Below the pieces are notes generated by a model. That model had not been told where the DNA came from, made no database searches, and saw nothing but the letters and a program-made list of their open reading frames with translations. This document shows positions 39,018 through 48,326 of a stretch of 64,000 nt of DNA, one piece after another. Origin of the DNA: Pempheris klunzingeri (Eukaryota > Chordata > Actinopteri > Acropomatiformes > Pempheridae); NCBI RefSeq assembly GCF_042242105.1, contig NC_092028.1:10959338-11023337 (forward strand), given 5' to 3'. Every line of letters starts with the position of its first letter. Positions within the stretch are counted from its first letter, which is position 1. The translations under genes were made by a program, and so were the position numbers.

Positions 39018-39430
39018 TCAACAAATCAACAAATCTCCTTTTTGTAGTTCTACACATGTTTGTGAACTGCAAGTTGAAGTTATAGGTACTTCTAGTTGTA
39101 GTTCAGGAGGGATGGTGCTCTGTTGTCTGGTGATAGCACAGCTTCTTGATCTCTTGCCAAACAGCAGCAGGGTGAACAGAGTGTGTCTGAGGTGGGTATG
39201 GTCTTTGAATATCCTTTGGGCTCTGTGCAGGCACCTCTCCAACATTCAGTAGATGGGTACCAACGATGTTCTGGGTGGTCTTGATCACCCTCCTGCCCTG
39301 GGCTGTGCACATTCAATGTCAATTTCTGATATCTCTGGTCAGGATGTTTTCTGTTGGTCCTCTGTAAATGTTTACAAGAACTTGGCATTCTGCTTTCTTG
39401 AGGTTCCTTAATAGAGACATTTTTGCTTTC
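39018..39430 (-). mobile_element. C-terminal remnant of a CR1/L2/Rex1-type LINE
   Basis: Minus-strand pieces, separated by frameshifts, read LLRNLKKAE, VNIYRGPTENILT, RRVIKTTQNIVGTHL and AQRIFKDHTHLRHTLFTLL. Together these follow the order of the last about 120 residues of CR1/L2-clade reverse-transcriptase ORFs, ending with a GKRSRS-like basic stretch. It is a dead fossil. Confidence 0.7.
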
Positions 39431-42400
39431 CTAACCAGAGTGGAGATGTCAGATGACCATGGCGATGCGAAAGACCATCATGAGTCACCCAGCATAGCAC
39501 ATGAGAGAGAGCCACCTTTCTCAAATGTGTGTCGTTTAGTGAGCACAAAGCCTCTGGGCTGAGTGATCAGTAACTATGAGCTAAAAGTAATATTACATGG
39601 ATGATGACTATTTGCTTGTGTGTTTATCTGTGGCATTTACTGGAGTAGCTTATTTGATTTGAAAGCTAACAGAGGCTGTCAATCAGCAGGTGTGCACAGA
39701 ACAAATGAAAGACCCTGTGGCAGAGCCACGATGGCGGTGGCTGGTCTCCTCATTGTCTTTGGAAAGCCTGGAGGGAGAGATGGGATATTTTCAGTTGAAC
39801 ACTTTCAAAATCTAGTTAGTCTTGCCAGTCACAGACAGTTTAAGCACATTTTCATATTTGAGAAGCTTGAACAAGAAAATCTCTGAATGTTTTCCCGATT
39901 TTGACGATTTAACAATTTGATTCGCTGTTGCACCTCTTAAAGCAGTTCTTGAAAAGACACATTCTCTGAGATGATATTACAACATGTTACAGGTTGCATT
40001 AAGGTTCATTCATTGATGAGAAAGAAATGTCTTTCTCAGTCCTTCTCTCATTGTGTAGCTCTGTGTATGCAATGTAATCCATGTAAGCTAATATTGGATT
40101 TTTGGTGGAATCATTTATTACTACACACAATGTTAATACTTTATTCAAAGTACTTTTAGATATTTTGATCTGCTGTTTCATTATAAATTTATTCTCTTCA
40201 CACATCTTCTAGAAACATTCTGTCGTCCTATTGCCTCATCCTAAATCCTACTTGTGTCAGACTCCTCTTTTATCACTCCATGAATGAATTGTCTTTCTCA
40301 AACTGTTTTATGCTCTTTGCTTCTCTGCTGATAAGAGGAGTTGAACGAATCATCATTGAGATAAAAGTCATATTTACACGACCGTTGCGTAAGTGAATTT
40401 TAAATGAGCTTGTTTTGTGTAGAATATCACATGTTTGTCAGAAAGTCATGTCACCTCTCTGAAGGCTCAGTTGCATACTTTGAGAACAACATGTGGAGCT
40501 TCACAAACATATGTAGTGTACTTTCAGTTCCTTCGGTAAACACCAGGCACACTATATTATCACGTTGTGTGATAATACCATACAAACAAACAACATTTTT
40601 TCACATTTCCAGCTACAGTACATCATCACTCAGCCTCCTGTCTGGCTGTCACCTTACATGGTCGTAAACGTCTTAAACAAACACACACGTATGACGTAGT
40701 AATAGCACGGTTGGCTTGGGGCACACAGCCATTAGTCCCATTACAGTATCATGTGAAGAGGCTTTCCATCTCAATACACCCTGGCATTTTATCAGGAAGA
40801 GGAAACAGTAATGTGTTAAAAGGAACAAGTCTCTTTGTTTTAGTGTTTCATCATGGCTGCTTAATAGCAACTGAGCGCTGTTAACAGTGGCTGTTATTGC
40901 TAGTCTGTGAAAATGGGTCCAAATGAGTGCTTTCCCCTCTGCATGAAGGTAGATAAGACAGATAGAGAGCACCCAAGTAGGCAGGTGTGCATGTAGGCTG
41001 CATACGCACATGTATTCAAGTATGAAAGAAGGGACTTGAAGTAAAAAGAACACGTTGTTAAATTCAAATATCCTTCAAAGAGTCGGATGTAGAATTTTTT
41101 GTGTCTCACCTCCTCAACCCAAATACAAACTCAAACTCACAAAAACACAAAATCACAAAGTCAACTCGCAATGACAAATAATTCTCCAGACCCACAGAAC
41201 TGTAGATCAGCAAGATCCCACAGGTACAATATATGCCAGGTTAAATTACAGCAGTATATAAAGTACAACGTATATAAAAAGATGCATATGACATGCTGGA
41301 TTTAGTATTTATTGTAGCCATATAACAATACCCTATTGAATTTGACTGCAGCACTCACTCCACATGTGATATATCTGGAATAAGCAGATACAGAACATTT
41401 CCTTTTTGAATGTCAAAGTCAGAAATTTCAAATGGACTTTGATGATGATTACATTTACAGTCAGTGAAAACGTATGACGAAAAGCAAGTCTGTTGTTTGG
41501 ACTGATGGACACATTTCTCTGAAAACATTATGTCTGAGCATGAGTTCAGGAGGCCTGTAAATCCACAAAAAAGATGCAATAGTCCAAAAATAGTCCCCAC
41601 AAAGCACACTATTTATTGTTGTTTGAGTAATGTTTGCTAAAAAACTACAGTTCCTTGCTGTTTTAAGAAATGACTTTTAAAAAGTCAAAATATTTGTAAC
41701 CTGGTTTTAAAGATTTGTGGCAAGCTGACAGATAAGGAAAGTCAGAAAGAACTGCCAAAAACAGCCAGCCTTATCCTTTGAAAAGGGGTTAAAGCTCTAA
41801 GACTCTGTCTGCAGGGATTGGAGGACACATGGGTACTGAGGTTAAAGTCAGATAAAGAGGCATGTTCATAATTGCAGAAGCTAATGATTAGTCTGTTTAT
41901 GAGTGGGCAACAATTGCCCTCTGCTGCCTCCTTACTCATACAATTTGACCATATCAATTGGCAGCTTACTAATAAATCAGGCACATAACTAACTGACTGA
42001 CCTTAATGACATCAAATTGTTTGTCTTTTACCACACTGAAGGGGACTTTGAAACTCAGACATCAATAACAAAATGCCTGTCGGCGTGGTAAAACACGCGA
42101 ACATACGTCCACATACCCTACATATGTCAAGATACATGGTAACATGTATGTATGGAATAGACCAAAAGGGGTCATACCACTTTGCCTTCTGATATTGTCA
42201 CCTTTTGTGAACCTCAGGTCCATGCAGTGGTGATTTATGATTCCTGTGAAATGCGGAAAAGATAAAACTTACAAGTGATTTACGATGCCAGTATTAAGCC
42301 TGTCACCTGTTGCAAAATTGCCCCGGTCAAGAATGCCTACAAACGATTGCATCACATGTTATCAAAGAATTCAATTTGAAGTTCTTGTCAGCAAAGATAC

Positions 42401-42846
42401 AATAGAGTCCAGGTGACTAGGGCACAAACAAACCAGCACACATTCAATACCTATCATCAATCAGATCAATCCATGCCAAACATCCAAATAATAAATTCTA
42501 AGAGGATTACATACACGTTTTATCAAAGATGTTAAGCTTCCAGTTCCACAAAACCCATTTTTGACCATTTTTTAAAAATTGTGGTAATTTCTCATTATAA
42601 ATCTTTTAAATCTAATTAAATCTAAATTTAATCTTTAAAATTTACAAATTATGTAAACCTACATTATGGATGAATGTTTTTTTTTTCACTGCTAACAAAT
42701 TCTTACACTTTTTTTTCTAGTTTTGCTTTCTTTCTTTATGCAAATAGAAAACAACAATTTGCAATTTGCTTCAACATTTTTCTCATGTAAACATTTCTCA
42801 TTCACACATGTAAAACAAACATTGTCATACATAATGGCAAGGGGCC
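39431..42846. other. Gene-poor intergenic DNA
   Basis: A/T-rich sequence with only short unsupported reading frames. I see no exon with credible splice sites, RNA gene or clear repeat in it. Confidence 0.5.
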
Positions 42847-44401
42847 CAGTGGCCGGCTCTTCCAATAGGCAATATAGGCAAATGCTAAGGGCGCCGTGGC
42901 CTCCAGAGGGCGCCACAAAAGGGGGAAAAAAATACCTTAAATATAATTATATTAAAACTAGTTATTACTATTAACTCTTAAAATGGAAAAGCTCACATTG
43001 ATTCAAATGTAAAGCATGTAAAGCCGTGACGGGGGCGCCCCCCTCCTCCTCCTCCTCCTCCTCCTCCTCCGTCTGATCGTTACCTGCTCGCTCTCTGTGG
43101 TGGGGGGGGGGGCGAATTTATTGATGTGTAGCAGTTATCACAGTGACCATCAGGTGTAGCAGTTATCACAGTGTAACATCAGGTGTAGCAGTTATCACAG
43201 TGACCATCAGGTGTAGCAGTTATCACAGTGTAACAGCAGGTGTCGCAGTTATCACAGTGACCATCAGGTGTAGCAGTTATCACAGTGTAACATCAGGTGT
43301 AGCAGTTATCACAGTGACCATCAGGTGTAGCAGTTATCACAGTGTAACATCAGGTGTAGCAGTTATCACAGTGACCATCAGGTGTAGCAGTTATCACAGT
43401 GTAACATCAGGTGTAGCAGTTATCACAGTGTAACATCAGGTGTAGCAGTTATCACAGTGACCATCAGGTGTAGCAGTTATCACAGTGACCATCAGGTGTA
43501 GCAGTTATCACAGTGTAACATCAGGTGTAGCAGTTATCACAGTGACCATCAGGTGTAGCAGTTATCACAGTGTAACAGCAGGTGTAGCAGTTATCACAGT
43601 GACCATCAGGTGTAGCAGTTATCACAGTGTAACATCAGGTGTAGCAGTTATCACAGTGACCATCAGGTGTAGCAGTTATCACAGTGACCATCAGGTGTAG
43701 CAGTTATCACAGTGTAACAGCAGGTGTAGCAGTTATCACAGTGACCATCAGGTGTAGCAGTTATCACAGTGGAACAAAGTTGTTCACTTGCTTCTGAGCG
43801 ATCAGCCTGAACATCGTATGCTAATCAGTAAATAACCAGTTTTATATTTCTGTAGCTGAGCGGCATGGAGAGGTCTTTACTGTTATGGATCATCTGTATA
43901 GATTAAACCTACTCAGTAGGTGTCTACATTGGCCTAATCTATGCATGTTTTATTAACATCTGGCATTCTGGCTAGCTAACGTTTTTCCTGCTTTTAATAG
44001 TCAGTCAAAATGCTGTTCCATTTTCAACCCTTCATGGATCTGATTGTTAACGCTAGTTGTTGGTTGTGTTACAGTTCATATTATCTAAAGCATGTTAATT
44101 GTTTTAAACTTTACGTCAGTCTTAAAGTACACATTATTATTATTATCATTATTATTCTTTATTCACTTATTTACAGGTTTTTATTTTGTGGTAAGGGTAT
44201 TTATATTGTATTTCAGATTTTTTTGTATTAATTTGTGATTTGTTAAGTATGTAAATTTGGTGACATGTTACCTTACAAATTAAAGACAATGATAAAAGCA
44301 ATGCTATTCGATTTCTTTTGTAAGTGCATGTAAATTGCCGATGGAGGGGGGCGCCATCTAAAATCTCGCCTAGGGCGCCACATTGGGTAGAGCCGGCTCT
44401 G
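42847..44401. mobile_element. hAT-like element with inverted ends, carrying a minisatellite
   Basis: The left end reads CAGTGGCCGGCTCTTCC, and the right end, reversed, reads CAGAGCCGGCTCTACCC. GGCGCC-rich subterminal blocks lie just inside both ends. The same start (CAGAGCCGGCTCT) opens the bona fide hAT copy at 45326. No matching 8-bp target duplication was found at the two outer edges, so the ends may belong to different insertions. No transposase was seen. A (CTC)n run lies at 43042-43070. Confidence 0.5.
43126..43771. repeat. 28/29-bp minisatellite, about 22.5 units
   Basis: The core GTGTAGCAGTTATCACAGTG is followed by either ACCATCAG (28-bp unit A) or TAACATCAG / TAACAGCAG (29-bp unit B). 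A and B mostly alternate, giving a 57-bp higher-order repeat, with AA or BB slips at three places. Because 57 is divisible by three, it yields spurious open frames. Divergence between units is very low, so the array is young or homogenised. Confidence 0.95.
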
Positions 44402-44551
44402 CACAGAGAAACATCTTGGACCTCCAGGCTAAGGGCCACTATGAAGCCAGGTCTGAACGAAGAGCTAGACCATGGTCCACATCCGTGAATACATTTGTTG
44501 TGACAAACAGTGCGTGTTATGTTGTTAGTGTTTGTGTGTGTGTATGTGCGT

Positions 44552-44587
<36 letters not shown>

Positions 44588-45183
44588 CATAAAACACCTT
44601 ATGACAATAACAAAGTTTGTGTTCCACTTGCCAGTCTGCCATTAGCAACAAGGGCATCATGGTTACAGATGTTTTCTAACAATCACTTATCACACACAAT
44701 AAGTTACTTCAAATAAAGTTCTTAAAGACGAAATACTTACAAAGTGTTTTGTGTGATTATGCACTTGGTTTGGGCACACAAAAGTTAAATTGCTGTTTTA
44801 TGATCTCTCAAATCTTAGCTTATTTCGACCCACCTAGTTGTTCTTTTTAACAGCTGTATTAAAACTCAATCATCAGGTTTGGGATTATTTTCCCACAGAG
44901 AAAGTGATGATACCGAACTTTGCTGCAGTGCTATGTTTTGGCTGTTGCACATGCTGCTCCTGCACTCAAGTTACAAATAATTTCAACATGATCCATTCAC
45001 CTAAAACCCTTAAAAGTCGGAAATCTGGTCAGATTACAGTTTAAACCGCTTTTTTTTTTAAATGTCGTACTCAAGTGACTTAGTAAACATCCTTAATATT
45101 CCCTAAATCGTTAATAAAAATCATCAATCATACATTTACATATTTCTTTTTCCAATTTTATTGAACACAGTTAATAAATTAAG
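44402..45183. other. Intergenic DNA with (TG)n run
   Basis: Contains a TG microsatellite at about 44528-44586. No gene was seen. Confidence 0.5.
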
Positions 45184-45325
45184 CAGAATATTTTAGAAGT
45201 GTGAGGGGAAACCGGAGCACCCGGAGTAAACCTCACGATGAAAAGTCAAAAGGGGAAAAGGCCAATTATTTGAATATTGTAGAAGTGTGGGGGGAAACCG
45301 GAGCACCCGGAGTAAACCCCACGAT
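45184..45325. repeat. Direct repeats related to the kinase gene 3' flank
   Basis: Two units each contain GGGGAAACCGGAGCACCCGG followed by AGTAAACC and CACGAT (at about 45199-45239 and 45290-45325). The link between them (CACGATGAAAAGTCAAAAGG and on) resembles the sequence spanning the kinase stop codon at 45598-45650. The GGAAACCGGAGCACCCGG core also occurs in a widespread vertebrate repeat as I recall it. Confidence 0.6.
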
Positions 45326-45594
45326 CAGAGCCGGCTCTAGTCATAATGGTGCCCTAGGCCAGATGCGCACCGATCACTCGCCCCGCGCCCCTTCCATGGT
45401 GTAGGACTGGGGGGGGGGGGTGCGTGCGCCTCAGGAGCACCGGACGGGGGGGGGCGTGCGTCTCAGGAGCGCCGGACGGGGGGGTGGGGGGTGGGGGGGG
45501 GTGCGTGCGTCTCAACAGCGCGCACCCCCCCCCACCCCCCCACCCCCCCGTCCGGCGCTCCTGAGACGCACGCCCCCCCCCACGCACGGCCCTG
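45326..45594 (+). mobile_element. Short hAT element (269 bp) with GC-rich foldback core
   Basis: The element starts CAGAGCCGGCTCT and ends CACGGCCCTG. An exact 8-bp target duplication CCCACGAT flanks it (45318-45325 and 45595-45602). The interior is a near-palindrome: G-runs with GTGCGTGCGTCTC on the left pair with C-runs and GAGACGCACGC on the right. It contains no coding capacity. The left breakpoint of the 2.7-kb duplication lies in its first G-run (about 45409-45420). Confidence 0.9.
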
Positions 45595-45624
45595 CCCACG
45601 ATGAAAGGGGAAAAGGGGAAACAG

Positions 45625-48285
45625 TCAGTTATTTTGACGTTTGAAGACAGAAACCAGTCTCATCTTCGCTCGACGAAACAGTTTGCAGGTCCTCTGAAAA
45701 AGATTTTTCTTCTTCTTCTTCTTGATGTTAGCGTCATCAGCAGATCCAGGGGCAGCTGCAGCTCCCTCAGTGTTGTCGTCATCTGTGTTTGTAGGGCTGT
45801 CATTGCGAGGAATAGCAGCACCTGAGTCTTCCTCATTGGCAATAGCAGTGTCTCCTACTGGCTCGCTGGAATGAGTGGGAGGGCTGTCACCTGAGGAGAC
45901 ACTGCTGGCTGACATTATAGTGTCTTTGTCACTGGAACTTGGAATTGATGAGTGTCCATTAAAGATGCAATTGGTGGCCGGTACTGCATCTTGGTTATGG
46001 GAAGAGTCAGCGTCAGTATTGGTACCACTGTAACCCTCAGTGGCTGAGGGTTCATCAGCGACACACTCCGAGTCCTTTACCGAGAGCCTGACAGAAGATG
46101 GCTCTCTGTCTGAGGGGACCTTCAGAGCTTCAGAGCTATCAAACCTCTGGACCTGAAATGGTTCAGCGGGTGTGTCCTTTTTCTCTTCCATGTTTGTAGG
46201 GCCGTCATTACGAGGAATAGCAGCACCCGAGTCTTCCTCAGTGGCAATAGCAGTGTCTGCTACTGGCTCGTTGTTCCAGCCTTCGTCACTGGAATGAGCG
46301 GGAGGGCTGTCACCTGAGGAGACACTGCTGGCTGGCATTATAATGTCATCAGCGAAATGCTCCGAGCCCTTTAGCGGGAGCCTGGCAGAAGATGGCTCTC
46401 TGTCTGAGGAGACCTTCAGAGCTCCAAGGTCTGCCTCCTCATGGCTGGAACTATGGGTGTCTGAGGCTCCAGCCCTTGAGTCAGAAGCCTGTTCGGCTCT
46501 GCGCTGCTTGGTGACAGAGAGAGGATTATCTGACTCATACAAAGTGTGGGAGAGGTTAACGGTCATGGGTTTAAGGCCAGCATTTGCATACGAGATGGTC
46601 CCAGCCAGGTGAGCCATTGTGATAAAAGGGTGTGCTAGGGCTTCCTTGGGTGTGATTCTCTTTCCAGGGTCCATATGCAGCATCGATTTTAGGAGGCTTA
46701 AAAATGCCATCCTATCTTCATATTCTAGAGTGCTGCTTTTCTCCGGGAAATTCTTCACTTCATACTCCAGATTTCCCATACGCTGGAAAAACTCCCACAC
46801 AACTTCAGGCTCGTTACCAGTGCCCTTCTTGTACTCCCCTGGTGACTTCAGTCTCCACCCTGGACTGCTGGATTCGTCCTCTCTGCTGAAAAACATCCAG
46901 GTGTACATGCCAGCACTCAGCAGGAGGTCCTCTGGTTGACCCAGCATGTGTATCATAGCTTTCATCCTATAATAGTCACAGTCTCCACCGAAGATGTCAC
47001 CACAAAAGTACAGGAAGGACATGATGCATCCCACTGACCACATGTCAACAGCCTCAGACGGGGGAAGGCCAAGGGTCAACTCTGGAGCCCTGTATGCTGG
47101 AACCTGTATGGTCATCCCAGTGTATAATTTTCTGACTGGAAGGGCCAGACCAAAGTCGATGAGCTTCACCCTGAACGGCTGATCCCTGTGGTTGACGAGC
47201 ATTATGTTGTCAGGTTTTAGGTCCGCATGTACGATGCCGATACCTTTCAGGGCGTCAAGTGCTACAAATAGCTGCTGCATCACAGGGCGAATTTCATTAA
47301 GACTCAATGGGGTTCTAGTTTCGTTCAGCAGGTCCCAAAGGCTCCTGTCCAGCATCTCGAAGGCCAGGCAGGAGGAGCTGTGGTATGTGAAACTGTCAGT
47401 GAATCTTACTATGTTTGACTTTTCTGGGTCAAGAGAGCGGATTGCTTTCAGCATCTCCAATTCCCAGCTGCAGGCATTACTGTCCTTGAGGATCTTAACT
47501 GCCGCCAATTTGTTTGTTGTCATATCGACACACTTGACAACTTTGCCAAAATTTCCCTCACCCATAAAGTCCCTCACCAGGTAGCGGGTGGACTCGCTGG
47601 GGAGGATATCAAACCTCTGGACCTGAAATGGTTCAGCGGGTGTGTCCTTTTTCTCTTCCATGTTTGTAGGGCCGTCATTACGAGGAATAGCAGCACCCGA
47701 GTCTTCCTCAGTGGCAATAGCAGTGTCTGCTACTGGCTCGTTGTTCCAGCCTTCGTCACTGGAATGAGCGGGAGGGCTGTCACCTGAGGAGACCTTCAGA
47801 GCTCCAAGGTCTGCCTCCTCATGGCTGGAACTATGGGTGTCTGCGGCTCCAGCCCTTGAGTCAGAAGCCTGTTCAACTCTGCGCTGCTTGGTGACAGAGA
47901 GAGGATTATCTGACTCATCCAAAGTGTGGGAGTGGTTAACGGTTATAAGCTGAAGGGCAGCATTTGCATACGAGATGGTCTCGGCCAGGTGAGTCTTTGT
48001 GATGAAAGGGTGCGCTAGGGCTTCCTTGGGTGTGATTCTCTTTCCAGGGTCCATATGCAGAATCGATTTTAGTAGGCTTAAAAATGCCATCCTATCTTCA
48101 TATTCAAGAGCGCTGGGGGGGTGCGTGCGCCTCAGGAGCACCGGACGGGGGGGGGCGTGCGTCTCAGGAGCGCCGGACGGGGGGGTGGGGGGTGGGGGGG
48201 GGTGCGTGCGTCTCAACAGCGCGCACCCCCCCCCCACCCCCCCACCCCCCCGTCCGGCGCTCCTGAGACGCACGCCCCCCCCCAC
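45625..48285 (-). pseudogene. 5'-truncated tandem copy of the HIPK-like kinase gene
   Basis: Open frame of 886 codons. From about 48113 down to the stop at 45625 it is the same protein as the neighbouring 1154-aa gene from residue about 327 (SALEYEDRMAFLSLLK) to the end: the tail of kinase domain 1, all of kinase domain 2, the stub of a third unit and the basic C-terminus. The first about 57 codons (48285-48114) are a chance reading of the GC-rich hAT fragment (MGGGVRLRSAGRGG...), not kinase. The copy has lost the N-lobe and active site of domain 1, the original start and the promoter. It could be expressed only by read-through from the upstream copy or from a new start, so I call it a probable pseudogene, although domain 2 is undamaged. 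Confidence 0.75.
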
Positions 48286-48296
48286 GCACGGCCCTG
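48114..48296 (+). mobile_element. Half copy of the hAT element at the duplication junction
   Basis: Repeats the right part of the 45326-45594 element (G-run to CACGGCCCTG and then CCCACGAT) but lacks the left terminus. This shows that the element was already in place when the tandem duplication occurred. Confidence 0.9.
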
Positions 48297-48326
48297 CCCA
48301 CGATGAAAGGGGAAAAGGGGAAACAG

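Noticed and set aside
43143-43700. Open frames with a 19-residue repeat
   Set aside because: They are a by-product of the 57-bp higher-order minisatellite; there is no start context, splice signal or homology.
43126-43771. CRISPR-like array of about 28-bp repeats
   Set aside because: The repeats are contiguous with no unique spacers, and the genome is a vertebrate nuclear one; it is a minisatellite.
45354-45599. Pro/Gly/Arg-rich frames in both strands
   Set aside because: They come from the GC-rich palindromic core of the hAT element and not from a gene.
46343-47584. Plus-strand frames repeated at 49045-50286 and 51076-51666
   Set aside because: They are antisense shadows of the kinase gene; their repetition only reflects the duplicated kinase DNA.
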